Shown here piece after piece: positions 16,418 to 23,880 of a stretch of 26,278 nucleotides of DNA. How positions within the stretch are numbered: position 1 is the stretch's first letter; each line of letters opens with the position of its first letter. The stretch is from GCA-002282575 sp964493995 (lineage in GTDB: Bacteria > Pseudomonadota > Gammaproteobacteria > Thiomicrospirales > Thiomicrospiraceae): NCBI GenBank assembly GCA_964493995.1, contig CAZBQD010000027.1:1-26278 (forward strand), read 5' to 3'. The notes under the pieces were generated by a model. The model made no database searches and was not told where the DNA came from. It worked only from the letters and a program-made list of their open reading frames with translations. Position numbers and translations under genes: made by a program.

Positions 16418-19297
16418 TTAGTGACTACCTGTATCTTGTGCGCGTGCAATGACGGCAATAAGCTGAATATAGGGTTGAGGTTCGGTTTGCCAAGTGTCTT
16501 GAATCCATCGTTGATAATCATCGAACACACGATCCAGATAACGGGTTTTCTTTTGTCGCTCACTGGCGCGGACACTCTCTAACTTACGCTCTAATGCCAG
16601 CTCTAGCTGTGCATTTTGCTTGTCTCTAAGGGCTAATAAGGATTGAATCTGCTCGGTGAGTTTGGGTTGCATCTTGGCATCGAAAGCCGCTTTTTCAGCG
16701 AGTACTGCGTGGTTCACGCGATCAATCACCGTCGATTTAACGCGATTAAGGATAGCCAAATCGACAGGCTTTTGTGTGTTGGGCAGGTTCGTCAGCTGAG
16801 TCGCCGATAAAAAGTCAGCGAGTGATTCAATCTTCATCACCTGATCACCTTGCGTATGCACCGCATACCAAGACCAAATCACTGGGTGGGCTTTGCGGTT
16901 CGGAATGAGTGCCGACACAATAAAGACGGCTTGGTTTTCTGCTAACTGGCTATTCAGCCCCAGCACCAATGCCTGATGACGACCTGTGTTCGCCAACATG
17001 CGTTCTTGCAACCATTCCATCACAGGATGACGTGTCCACAAATAATGCGACTTAGGCCAAGCGTTTTCATCATTACGGGCGCGTTTCACCTCGGCGAGAT
17101 AGCTGGCTTTGTCGGCAGTCAGCACAAAATCGCCCATCTCAGGATAAATTTCGCTAGGGTATTGTTTGAACTTATCGCGTAGGTCATCGGGCGCAGTTAA
17201 TTGAATGTGCTGTTTGCTGGCATCGACACGCAACTGAATGGCTTGTTGGTCGCTAATATGTGCCAGTGCCGCTTGCACAAAGGCAAAATCATTGGCAAAC
17301 AAACTCAGGCGCGTAGGTTGTGCTGTGATGACTTCTGTTGGTTCTGCGGGTGTATCGGCTGTTGGCGTGATACACTGCATAAACAGTGCCATGAGGTCGT
17401 CGCCTTCTGTTGGTTGTTCATTCGGTTGGTAGCTTTTATCAAAATCGTTTGCATCAACCCCTTCTGCCATGGCATTAGCGGTGATTTCTTCTTCAAGGCT
17501 GACATCAAATACGCCCATAAAAGTCGCAGGGTCGCCAATGTTTTGGTAAGCCTGATCGTCTTTTTGTTGCAGAATTTCTAAAATGCGCGTGTCACCACGG
17601 ATGGTTTCGTTTTGACTTTCGGTAATGAGATAGTAAATCTCTGGGTCTTTTTCTTGACCGTAGCGATCGACACGACCGTTGCGCTGTTGAAAGACCATCA
17701 GCGACCAAGGCAAATCAAAATGCACCAAACGATGCGATAAATAGTGCAGGTTAATCCCTTCGCTGGCGACATCGGAACACAACAGCACGCGCAAGGGTGA
17801 GTCGAGCTTACCGAAACGCTCAACGATGTCTTGTTGCTCGACATCACTCATACCACCATGTAATTGTTCGATTTGCTCTGGTTTGAGCTTGAGGTCTTGG
17901 CTGAGATGCTGGTGCAGGTAGCGTAGGGTTTCAATCCGTTCCGAGAAGATGACCAAGCGGTCATCGGCTTGGCTTTTCGACCATTGCATGGTTTTGGTAA
18001 CGAGCGTTAAAAACGCCTGATATTTCGACCACTGAGCATTGTCTATCTGCTGTAATTGATGCTTGAAGTCGTGCAGATGCGCAATTTCATTGCTGACAGC
18101 GGGTTCGCTGGTCTCTTTTTGCAGGGTTTTAATGCGCTGTTCTACCGACACCAAACAAGCGGCAGGTGACGAGAATAAGGCTTTTTGCAATCCAATCCGC
18201 ACTAAATGGGCTTGCTTTTGCTGGTTATACTGCCCCGACATGGTGAAGGGTATATCTAGTAGCAGGCGATAAGCTGCTTCTTCAGCGGCAGTAGCCGCAT
18301 GACGCATGGCATGCACCGAGCGCTCTTTGAACTCGGTACTGACTTGGTCTTTGATGTCTTTTTTGAAGCGGCGAATTACCAGTCCTTTGTTGGCAAAGTC
18401 ATCTTTCACATAGTGTTCGGGATCGCTAATCGCCGTCGGGTCGAGCATGTTCATGAGACTAGCAAAGCTCTTTGCTTTACCATCATGCGGTGTAGCTGAC
18501 AGCATAATCAATGTATCGGAGCGACTTGCCAACAGCTGCGCTAATTCGGTGCGTTTAGAGCTGGTACCACGATCAGCGACATTGTGTGCTTCGTCAATGA
18601 CAATGATGTCCCAATAGGCATGTTCCAGATACATCTTAAACTCGTTATCTTGTTTAAGGGTATCAATCGAAATAATCGACTTATCGTAATAGTAAAAGGG
18701 ATTATGATTGGTGGGGATTCTGCCACGCACGCGCTGTAAGCCAATTGAATCCAAGCGCGTTAGCGGAATACTAAAACGACTCCAAAACTCTTTTTGGAAT
18801 TGCGTCATCATGCTTTTTAGGGTCAGCACAAGAATACGTTTGCCGCGTCCACGCTGCATCAATTCTGTCACCAGAATGCCTGCTTCTAGGGTTTTACCCA
18901 AACCGACGGCATCGGCAATTAAGATGCGTTGTCTGGGTTGTTGTAGGGCTTGTTTTGCTGGGTCGAGCTGATAAGGCACTACATCCATGGCAGCATCGGT
19001 GGCGACATGAATGCGCTCATCGTTGGGTGTTGCTTGGCGCAGTTGGCTTTCGATATAAAGTAATCCCTGACGAAAAGCAGGCGACATATCCTGCACCAAC
19101 TCAGTGGTTTTCGGGTCTAGCACCTGAACCTGATCTTCAAGCTGCGAGAGGAAAATCGCACTCTTACCCCGTACCAGCTCAGAGATGCCTTCACAGGTCA
19201 ACTGATAACCGCCATCCGACGTGACATCGACACGACGAATAACCCATTCCGCATCGCGAATTTCTACCCGCGCACCGGGTGCAAATTGTTGGTTCAT
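16418..19297 (-). CDS. SNF2-type helicase, DISARM DrmD-like
   Basis: A 959-residue SF2 translocase. Walker A DAVGLGKT is at 129-136, DEAH at 235-238, SATPHDG at 267-273, SDVASEGINLH at 508-518, and QQRNGRVDRYGQ at 537-548. The N-terminal 50 residues (PGARVEIRDAEWVIRRVD) form a small beta-rich module seen in DrmD-like SNF2 proteins, and the C-terminal third includes a long helical segment (about 850-930). Size and pairing with the following large N6 methylase match class 1 DISARM. It is the first gene of the five-gene operon. The ATG is preceded by AAGG at 6 nt, and an operator-promoter lies at 19362-19394, giving a leader of roughly 58 nt. Likely role: ATP-driven translocation on DNA to detect or process unmodified phage DNA. 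Confidence 0.9.
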   Translation of the reverse strand: MNQQFAPGARVEIRDAEWVIRRVDVTSDGGYQLTCEGISELVRGKSAIFLSQLEDQVQVLDPKTTELVQDMSPAFRQGLLYIESQLRQATPNDERIHVATDAAMDVVPYQLDPAKQALQQPRQRILIADAVGLGKTLEAGILVTELMQRGRGKRILVLTLKSMMTQFQKEFWSRFSIPLTRLDSIGLQRVRGRIPTNHNPFYYYDKSIISIDTLKQDNEFKMYLEHAYWDIIVIDEAHNVADRGTSSKRTELAQLLASRSDTLIMLSATPHDGKAKSFASLMNMLDPTAISDPEHYVKDDFANKGLVIRRFKKDIKDQVSTEFKERSVHAMRHAATAAEEAAYRLLLDIPFTMSGQYNQQKQAHLVRIGLQKALFSSPAACLVSVEQRIKTLQKETSEPAVSNEIAHLHDFKHQLQQIDNAQWSKYQAFLTLVTKTMQWSKSQADDRLVIFSERIETLRYLHQHLSQDLKLKPEQIEQLHGGMSDVEQQDIVERFGKLDSPLRVLLCSDVASEGINLHYLSHRLVHFDLPWSLMVFQQRNGRVDRYGQEKDPEIYYLITESQNETIRGDTRILEILQQKDDQAYQNIGDPATFMGVFDVSLEEEITANAMAEGVDANDFDKSYQPNEQPTEGDDLMALFMQCITPTADTPAEPTEVITAQPTRLSLFANDFAFVQAALAHISDQQAIQLRVDASKQHIQLTAPDDLRDKFKQYPSEIYPEMGDFVLTADKASYLAEVKRARNDENAWPKSHYLWTRHPVMEWLQERMLANTGRHQALVLGLNSQLAENQAVFIVSALIPNRKAHPVIWSWYAVHTQGDQVMKIESLADFLSATQLTNLPNTQKPVDLAILNRVKSTVIDRVNHAVLAEKAAFDAKMQPKLTEQIQSLLALRDKQNAQLELALERKLESVRASERQKKTRYLDRVFDDYQRWIQDTWQTEPQPYIQLIAVIARAQDTGSH

Positions 19298-19361
19298 GAA
19301 TTACCTTACTAACCTTATTTCTGTGTTTTATTTTAGCAGAAACTGAGAAACGATGGCTTAC

Positions 19362-19394
19362 ATGATAAGTCAGCAGTGTCTCAAATCCTGAGAC
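19362..19394 (-). promoter_or_regulatory. operator-promoter copy 1, in front of the defence operon
   Basis: The palindrome GTCTCA-AATCC-TGAGAC occupies 19378-19394. On the minus strand a -10-like TATCAT (19367-19362) starts after a 10-bp gap, so the expected -35 position falls inside the palindrome (CAGGAT). The same layout recurs at three other sites. It lies 10 nt after the stop of the DUF2130 gene. There is no T-run, so a terminator is unlikely. Confidence 0.75.
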
Positions 19395-19403
19395 GCCTCA
19401 ACC

Positions 19404-20825
19404 TTAATTGCCCTCCTCGTTCGTAGCCTCATCGCTCAGTTGCTTGAGTTGTGCGAATTTAGCCGCCATGGTGGGGTTTTTCCTCGTTAGCTTTTTGATG
19501 GTGACGTCTTGGGCTTTGTCATTGGCAAGGCGTAACTGGCGATCAGATCCCAACAAAGCATCTTTTGTTTTTTGCAGGTGGTCGATGGATTTATCAATTT
19601 CAGCAATGGCTTTGTGGAATTGTGTCGATGCCAGCTCGTAATTGCGACCAAAGGCGGATTTGAAGGTTTCCAGTTCATGCTCAAAATTGGTGATGTCGAT
19701 GTTCTGCGCTCTCATGTGTGCTAACTCGTTTTTGTATTGCAGTGAGTTCATGGCGGCATTGCGCAATAGCGTGATGATGGGAATAAAGAACTGCGGGCGC
19801 ACTACGTACATTTTGGGGTAACGGTGGAACATATCGACAATGCCTGAGTTGTAGAGTTCGCTCTCTGGTTCTAGCAGGGATACCAGTACCGCATATTCAC
19901 AGCCTTTTTCCTGGCGGTCTTTGTCGAGTTCTTTGAGAAAGTCTTCGTTCTTTTTCTTGGTAACTGTGGTGTCACTTTCGTTTTTCATCTCGAACATAAT
20001 CGAGACTATCTCGGTGCCCGACTCATCCATATCACGGAAGATGTAATCACCCTTACTGCCAGTGCTTGAATCATTGTCTTTTTCAAAGTAGGCTCTGGGG
20101 AAGGCGGTGGCACGGATGCGGTTGAATTCGGTTTCACAATGCTGCTCTAGGGTTTCGCCAATCATTTTGGTGGAGAGTTTGGCTTTCATGTCGCGTAGGC
20201 GTTCAATAGTATCGTCTTTGTCGCGCAGTTGAACTTCGTAGCGTTCGCGCAAGGCATTTTCAGCAAGATGTTTTTCTAGTGCAATTCGTTCTAGCTGACT
20301 TTTATGTGCTTCACGTTCTTTTTCCAGTTCACCCACCGCTTGGGTAATGGCCAGTTGTTGGCTGATCACTCCCGATTGCAGTTGCGCTTTTAAGGCTTGA
20401 ATTTCGCTGTCTTTAGCGGCAGCGGTGCGTTGTAACTCATTGGCAAGCTGAGCTTCAAGCAGCTGTCGTTCATTCTGTCGATCTTGTTTTAGTTGGGCCA
20501 ACTCGTTAGCCAAGGCATCTTTTTGCTTTTCCATAGCCGCAAGCGCTTGTGTCACCGCTAGTTGGCGTTCAGTTTCACTGGCATCGAGGCGGGATTTGAG
20601 TTGTTCGATTTCAGTGTCTTTGGCATAGGTGGTTTTTTGCATCTCGGCAGCAACTCTGGCTTCTGCCAGTTGCACCGCAGTACGTTTATCTTGCTCGGCT
20701 AGGGTCAGACGCTCTTGTAGCTGTTGCTCAAATTCTTTATCACGCACTTGTTTGAGGATTTCAGCATAACCCGCTTCATCGATTTTGAAGGCTTTATGAC
20801 AATGGGGACAAATGATTTCGTGCAT
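19404..20825 (-). CDS. DUF2130 family protein: coiled coil plus PD-(D/E)XK-like nuclease domain
   Basis: A 473-residue protein. It opens with a short zinc-knuckle-like CPHC (6-9), followed by a long charged coiled coil (about 25-215). The C-terminal half has the DUF2130 core with LEQHCETEFN (226-235), KGDYIFRD (258-265) and FEMKNES (278-284). The D...ExK spacing (D260, E279, K281) fits a PD-(D/E)XK nuclease, the fold proposed for this family. The coiled coil contains an internal duplication: residues about 50-109 and 120-178 align at a 70-residue offset. The start at 20825 is chosen because AAGGAG lies 6 nt upstream; an ATG at 20843 precedes that ribosome binding site and is less likely. It begins 14 nt after the stop of the zinc-ribbon gene and is the last gene of a three-gene operon. 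The biological role is unknown. Confidence 0.85.
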   Translation of the reverse strand: MHEIICPHCHKAFKIDEAGYAEILKQVRDKEFEQQLQERLTLAEQDKRTAVQLAEARVAAEMQKTTYAKDTEIEQLKSRLDASETERQLAVTQALAAMEKQKDALANELAQLKQDRQNERQLLEAQLANELQRTAAAKDSEIQALKAQLQSGVISQQLAITQAVGELEKEREAHKSQLERIALEKHLAENALRERYEVQLRDKDDTIERLRDMKAKLSTKMIGETLEQHCETEFNRIRATAFPRAYFEKDNDSSTGSKGDYIFRDMDESGTEIVSIMFEMKNESDTTVTKKKNEDFLKELDKDRQEKGCEYAVLVSLLEPESELYNSGIVDMFHRYPKMYVVRPQFFIPIITLLRNAAMNSLQYKNELAHMRAQNIDITNFEHELETFKSAFGRNYELASTQFHKAIAEIDKSIDHLQKTKDALLGSDRQLRLANDKAQDVTIKKLTRKNPTMAAKFAQLKQLSDEATNEEGN

Positions 20826-20839
20826 GATGGCTCCTTTTC

Positions 20840-21409
20840 TCATGAATCGGTTAGCGGGTCTGACTGGGGTTTAGCTTTGAATGCTAGGTTAAGGTGTAAT
20901 TCATGATCGCGATGATATAGCTCGTGTCCATTGCCACACAGCCATTGTTCGCGCCAGGTGAAGTGATGAAAGCCATTAATCTTGTCGGATTCCGTTATCG
21001 TGAGCTGAGTGTCGCCGCATAGTGCGCAAGTAACCTGTGCTTGATAAGACTTAACCAGCGTTCCAATTTCGCTCATTAACACCGAATCTAGTGGCTTGGG
21101 TAGTGGCGTCGTACCTAATGACGCATCGGCAGCGGCTAACCAATAGGGTAATGCCCAGAGCGCACCCTGTTGTTCGTTGTTACCAATCATGATGCGATGG
21201 GAATAGTTATCTGCCCACTGTAATAAGGATTCAGTAGATATGTGAACACTGGCTTGAAATTTGGGATGTTGACCATCGACCAAAAGAAAGCCAGACCCTG
21301 CTCTTGGCCATTGAGACAAGTGATAGGCTTGGTACTGCTCTGCAGTGGGTTGCGGGCGTGGCTGGGAACGCAATCCCAGCGATTGAAGCAGCTTAGTGAT
21401 GAAACTCAT
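20840..21409 (-). CDS. unrecognised small protein with zinc-ribbon-like cysteine cluster
   Basis: A 189-residue protein of no family I recognise. The C-terminal part holds CALC (around residue 132) and WLCGNGHELYH about 35 residues later, a CxxC...CxxxH pattern consistent with a zinc ribbon. The N-terminus (MSFITKLLQSLGL) could form an amphipathic helix, and the middle region carries several tryptophans (QWPRAGSGFLLVDG, LPYWLAAADASLG). I chose the ATG at 21409; an in-frame TTG at 21424 is possible but adds only five residues, and the ribosome binding site (AAGAG) is weak either way. It lies between the FtsZ-like gene (51-nt gap) and the DUF2130 nuclease gene (14-nt gap), so it is probably co-transcribed and may be a partner of the nuclease. 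Confidence 0.7.
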   Translation of the reverse strand: MSFITKLLQSLGLRSQPRPQPTAEQYQAYHLSQWPRAGSGFLLVDGQHPKFQASVHISTESLLQWADNYSHRIMIGNNEQQGALWALPYWLAAADASLGTTPLPKPLDSVLMSEIGTLVKSYQAQVTCALCGDTQLTITESDKINGFHHFTWREQWLCGNGHELYHRDHELHLNLAFKAKPQSDPLTDS

Positions 21410-21460
21410 GGTTCGCTCTTGCAATGAGATAGTGAGAACATTGTCGCCTGTTTTAAGCGA

Positions 21461-22012
21461 TTAATCCAGTAGTCGGAGCGCATCCGCGGATGATCTGGCC
21501 ATCAAATGCATCACCATCGCTTGTTCTGGTAAGCTATCATCAAAACACAGACCCAGCTTTAAGGTGTTATTGGCTAAGCTGTTCACCATTAACTCATCCA
21601 AGCCCTGGCCTAACTGCTCAAATTCCTGCACACCCAAATCTTCTGATGCACTTAAACTGACTAACAGGTGGTTAACCGGTTGATTGGCTTTCTCGAAGAC
21701 TTGCGTTCTCAATTGATCGAGCAGTTGATAGACACGATCCTCCCCGACTGCATGCAGCACGCCTAAATGACAATCGCCCGATAGACTAATGGCATCCAAT
21801 ATAGACTCGTTACCCGGATGAATGAAGGCATCATCTCGTGATAACTGAGTCACCACTTCCACCAAAGCCAATTCTGCAACCAAGGGCAGCCCTGATGGTG
21901 GCATTCCTTCCTGCGATGACTGCAAAGCAATACCCTGCTCGGCATTGACTCTACCAGCACTCATCTGACAGCTGAGTAACCAGTTATGACTGGGTAGGCT
22001 GGGGGTAAACAT
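21461..22012 (-). CDS. FtsZ C-terminal-domain-like protein lacking the GTPase half
   Basis: A 183-residue protein. From memory of E. coli FtsZ, residues about 60-172 line up with its C-terminal tubulin subdomain: LGVLHAVGEDRVYQLLDQL (83-101) with GTGVASGEDRAEEAAEMA, LLVSLSASEDLGVQEFEQLG (116-135) with VLVNITAGFDLRLDEFETVG, and LKLGLCFDDSLPEQAMVMHL (151-170) with TVVIGTSLDPDMNDELRVTV. The nucleotide-binding half, including the GGGTGTG motif, is absent; residues 1-55 are unlike it. Such a protein cannot hydrolyse GTP alone but could bind FtsZ or another filament. The ATG has AAGGAG 8 nt upstream, and the operator-promoter copy at 22044-22076 lies just before it. First gene of a three-gene operon. 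Function inferred only from this similarity. Confidence 0.65.
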   Translation of the reverse strand: MFTPSLPSHNWLLSCQMSAGRVNAEQGIALQSSQEGMPPSGLPLVAELALVEVVTQLSRDDAFIHPGNESILDAISLSGDCHLGVLHAVGEDRVYQLLDQLRTQVFEKANQPVNHLLVSLSASEDLGVQEFEQLGQGLDELMVNSLANNTLKLGLCFDDSLPEQAMVMHLMARSSADALRLLD

Positions 22013-22018
22013 AACTTA

Positions 22019-22040
22019 GGCTCCTTGTAATGATGGAGCC
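22019..22040 (-). promoter_or_regulatory. hairpin overlapping the ribosome binding site of the FtsZ-like gene
   Basis: On the minus strand GGCTCC and GGAGCC flank a 10-nt loop, and the AGGAG ribosome binding site lies in the 3' arm. The predicted transcription start from the adjacent -10 (about 22037) would leave out part of the 5' arm, so the hairpin would form fully only in read-through transcripts. Confidence 0.4.
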
Positions 22041-22043
22041 TTT

Positions 22044-22076
22044 AGTTTACCCAGCCAGTGTCTCAAATCCTGAGAC
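22044..22076 (-). promoter_or_regulatory. operator-promoter copy 2, in front of the FtsZ-like/DUF2130 operon
   Basis: The perfect 17-bp palindrome GTCTCAAATCCTGAGAC is at 22060-22076, and the minus-strand -10-like TAAACT is at 22049-22044, separated by exactly 10 bp as in the other copies. The palindrome begins 1 nt after the stop of the ADP-ribosylglycohydrolase remnant. Confidence 0.75.
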
Positions 22077-22077
22077 G

Positions 22078-22203
22078 CTAAGACAACTGTGCATCAATTA
22101 ATTGCTGCGTGAGCAACTGAATGTCATCAATACGGTGTAGCTGATTGACCCATTCCACAGGTATGCCTTGAATACCATAGTAGGCACCACAGAGTTGTAT
22201 AAT
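22078..22203 (-). pseudogene. ADP-ribosylglycohydrolase, C-terminal remnant
   Basis: About 40 codons end in TAG at 22080-22078. The translation IIQLCGAYYGIQGIPVEW, followed by VNQLHRIDDIQLLTQQL, matches the conserved C-terminus of DraG-type ADP-ribosylglycohydrolases (GALAGAYYG..aIP..W...L). Upstream the frame closes at a TGA (22218-22216), inside sequence belonging to an IS3-family end, so the remaining gene has been lost. The intact enzyme would have removed ADP-ribose from proteins or nucleic acids. It sits in the same orientation as the following operon, separated from it by operator-promoter copy 2. Confidence 0.65.
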
Positions 22204-22381
22204 GATCCAATAACCTCAGCGGGAAAGATAGCTTACAATTAGCCATCTCGGAGAAAAAAATGACCAGCCAAAAACAAAGAAAAGCCAAAACAGTGTTTAC
22301 GCCAGATCAGAAGCTTGAATATGCGAAACTGATGGTCGAAGAAGGTTACACCAATCAAAAGGTGATGGCAAAATGTTGGGT
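22203..22381 (+). mobile_element. IS3-family insertion sequence remnant
   Basis: The left end of an IS3-family element: a possible terminus near 22203 (TGATCC...), a short leader, and the first 41 codons of orfA. The rest, including orfB and the right terminus, is missing, and the sequence changes abruptly to the end of hipA near 22381. The exact boundaries are estimates. Confidence 0.55.
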
Positions 22382-22385
22382 CTAG
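22260..22385 (+). pseudogene. IS3-family transposase OrfA, truncated N-terminus
   Basis: ATG at 22260 with GGAG upstream. It encodes 41 residues with FTPDQKLEYAKLMVEEGYTN, the classic first helix of IS3 OrfA helix-turn-helix proteins, then runs into a TAG at 22383-22385 where the hipA 3' end begins. Complete OrfA proteins are about 90-110 residues, so this is a fragment. Confidence 0.75.
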
Positions 22386-23647
22386 CTGTTGAGCGAAGCG
22401 AGTCGCTCTAATGTCATCTGACACCTGACCTGAATCAAGGCAACAATCTTAGCTAAAATTTCGTTTGCCAATCCTTTTTCTTCAAACTGGCTCTTCACCT
22501 GCATGGCTAATCTTGGCAATTTACTGGCAATATCACGAACACGTTTTTTGACCAAGGCTGGCGACAATCCAGCCTCTTCGGCGAATCTCAGCCAATGACG
22601 TTCATAAACTTGATCAAACTCATATTTAGAACCGAGTTTCATCGCCATTTTAACGGTTAAGTTAGGATAAACTGCCGTCGACAAAGCATCATACAAAGGC
22701 GCTAATATGACGCGATTGGGGTTATATAGCAAAGAGAAATTTTTACCGTGTGCATCATGATTACCAATCAACGCATTGAAGATGACATAATCCAACATCA
22801 TCAGCACCTGTGGCGCATTGGGTCGTGTTGCTTGACGAATAAGCTCAAAACACTGTTTCAAACTTGGACCACCTTCATTCTGGTACTTATGTTCCGGAAC
22901 GACGGCCAATGCTTGGCAAAAATCTTCTTGATGTAATCTGATCAAAGCACCATTGGTCATCACTGGCCGATCATAACGTTCTACCAACAAAAATGATTGA
23001 TGTTGAACGGTCATGATTTGACTGCGTGCCACGCTTAATTTGAGGGCTTGGGCTAACGCTAAACAAAAGCCCTCATTAAACACACTCCCTTCAATGTCTT
23101 GAATTACCGGCTTAAGAATGTGCGTACTTGGCGTATTATGCAATGGCACACCCAGTCTTCCCTGCGATAACACAACAGGCAACTTATCTTGTGCCCCAGC
23201 CAAAGACAAACGCAATCCATCAAGACCTGCCAACATCGGACGTTTCGGCAACTCATTCAATAAGGAAATAATCGCATCATCATCTAACCAACGAACGGCT
23301 TGTTCGCTCATATTGCTTGGTGGAATCTGATTTTGCTCTAAAAACATGACGGCACCCGCGCACTCACCACCAATACCGTCTAGCAGCGCAAAATTATTTT
23401 GACGCGACACTTGAAGCGCTTGTGCAACCAAACGTCGCTTTTCACCTTCAGGCAACAAACCCGAAAAAAAAGGACGGCTCACACGATCATCAAAAACGGC
23501 TTCTTGCAATGGCAAAGAGTGAGAAATTGGAAAAGCAGTATTACTATCCAGCCATTGAAGATCGTATTGAAAAGCGATGCGTCCATGTTGCAAAAACAAA
23601 CGACCAACTCGTTGCGCATTCAACCATACCACTAATTCATGCGTCAT
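22382..23647 (-). CDS. hipA: HipA-family serine/threonine kinase toxin
   Basis: A 421-residue protein of normal HipA length. It shows the N-terminal HipA couple domain (WLNAQRVGRLFLQHGRIAFQY), FSGLLPEGEKRR near 61-72, SLAGAQDKLPV near 148-158 (the glycine/serine-rich loop), ILKPV (the nucleotide-binding lysine strand), FLLVERYDR, the catalytic loop IGNHDAHGKNFSLLY near 293-307, and the metal-binding LAPLYDALST near 315-324. All key kinase residues (D in GNHDAHGKN, D in YDALS) are present, so it looks active. In E. coli, HipA phosphorylates glutamyl-tRNA synthetase; other family members use other targets. Its ATG overlaps the hipB stop (ATGA). The 3' end abuts the truncated IS3 fragment. Confidence 0.93.
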   Translation of the reverse strand: MTHELVVWLNAQRVGRLFLQHGRIAFQYDLQWLDSNTAFPISHSLPLQEAVFDDRVSRPFFSGLLPEGEKRRLVAQALQVSRQNNFALLDGIGGECAGAVMFLEQNQIPPSNMSEQAVRWLDDDAIISLLNELPKRPMLAGLDGLRLSLAGAQDKLPVVLSQGRLGVPLHNTPSTHILKPVIQDIEGSVFNEGFCLALAQALKLSVARSQIMTVQHQSFLLVERYDRPVMTNGALIRLHQEDFCQALAVVPEHKYQNEGGPSLKQCFELIRQATRPNAPQVLMMLDYVIFNALIGNHDAHGKNFSLLYNPNRVILAPLYDALSTAVYPNLTVKMAMKLGSKYEFDQVYERHWLRFAEEAGLSPALVKKRVRDIASKLPRLAMQVKSQFEEKGLANEILAKIVALIQVRCQMTLERLASLNS

Positions 23648-23877
23648 GATTTATTCTCACTCGATAGTCCTTCAAGTATCAAACGCCCACCTAAGGCATC
23701 AATAACACTCAACACATGAGACAATCGCACACTGGGCTTACCCGCCTCAAGTTCAACAATAAAACGCACACCGACACCTGCTGCTAACGCTAATTGTGGC
23801 TGAGTGAGAGACAAAGACTTCCTTGCCGCACGAATAACGGAACCCAAAGACTCTGGTGAATCGATGATTGTGCTCAT
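23644..23877 (-). CDS. hipB: HipB-like antitoxin, Xre-family HTH
   Basis: A 77-residue Cro/C1-type helix-turn-helix protein. LGSVIRAARKSLSLTQPQLA, AAGVGVRFIVELEAGKPSV and VLSVIDALGGRLIL match HipB-type antitoxins, in which HTH helices precede a short beta strand that dimerises. I chose the ATG at 23877 because AAGGAAA lies about 7 nt upstream; an upstream in-frame ATG at 23976 would add a hydrophobic stretch with no family match. The gene is translationally coupled to hipA. It probably neutralises HipA and represses its own promoter through the inverted repeats at 23881-23945. Confidence 0.92.
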   Translation of the reverse strand: MSTIIDSPESLGSVIRAARKSLSLTQPQLALAAGVGVRFIVELEAGKPSVRLSHVLSVIDALGGRLILEGLSSENKS

Positions 23878-23880
23878 AAA

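Noticed and set aside
1191..19297. Classification as canonical DISARM, BREX or Druantia
   Set aside because: No phospholipase D DrmC, no separate DrmA/DrmB pair, no PglZ or BrxC, and no DruH or DruA-D proteins were seen. Only parts of each system are present.
20826..20843. Earlier ATG for the DUF2130 gene at 20843
   Set aside because: The AAGGAG ribosome binding site lies inside these extra codons and is correctly spaced for the ATG at 20825, where the conserved MHEIICPHC start occurs.
22391..22408. GAGCGA-N6-TCGCTC inverted repeat as a hipA terminator
   Set aside because: It lies inside the hipA coding sequence before the stop codon, with no T-run after it.
22239..22424. Minus-strand 61-codon ORF across the hipA end
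   Set aside because: It overlaps both the hipA 3' end and the IS3 orfA remnant in other frames and has no family resemblance.
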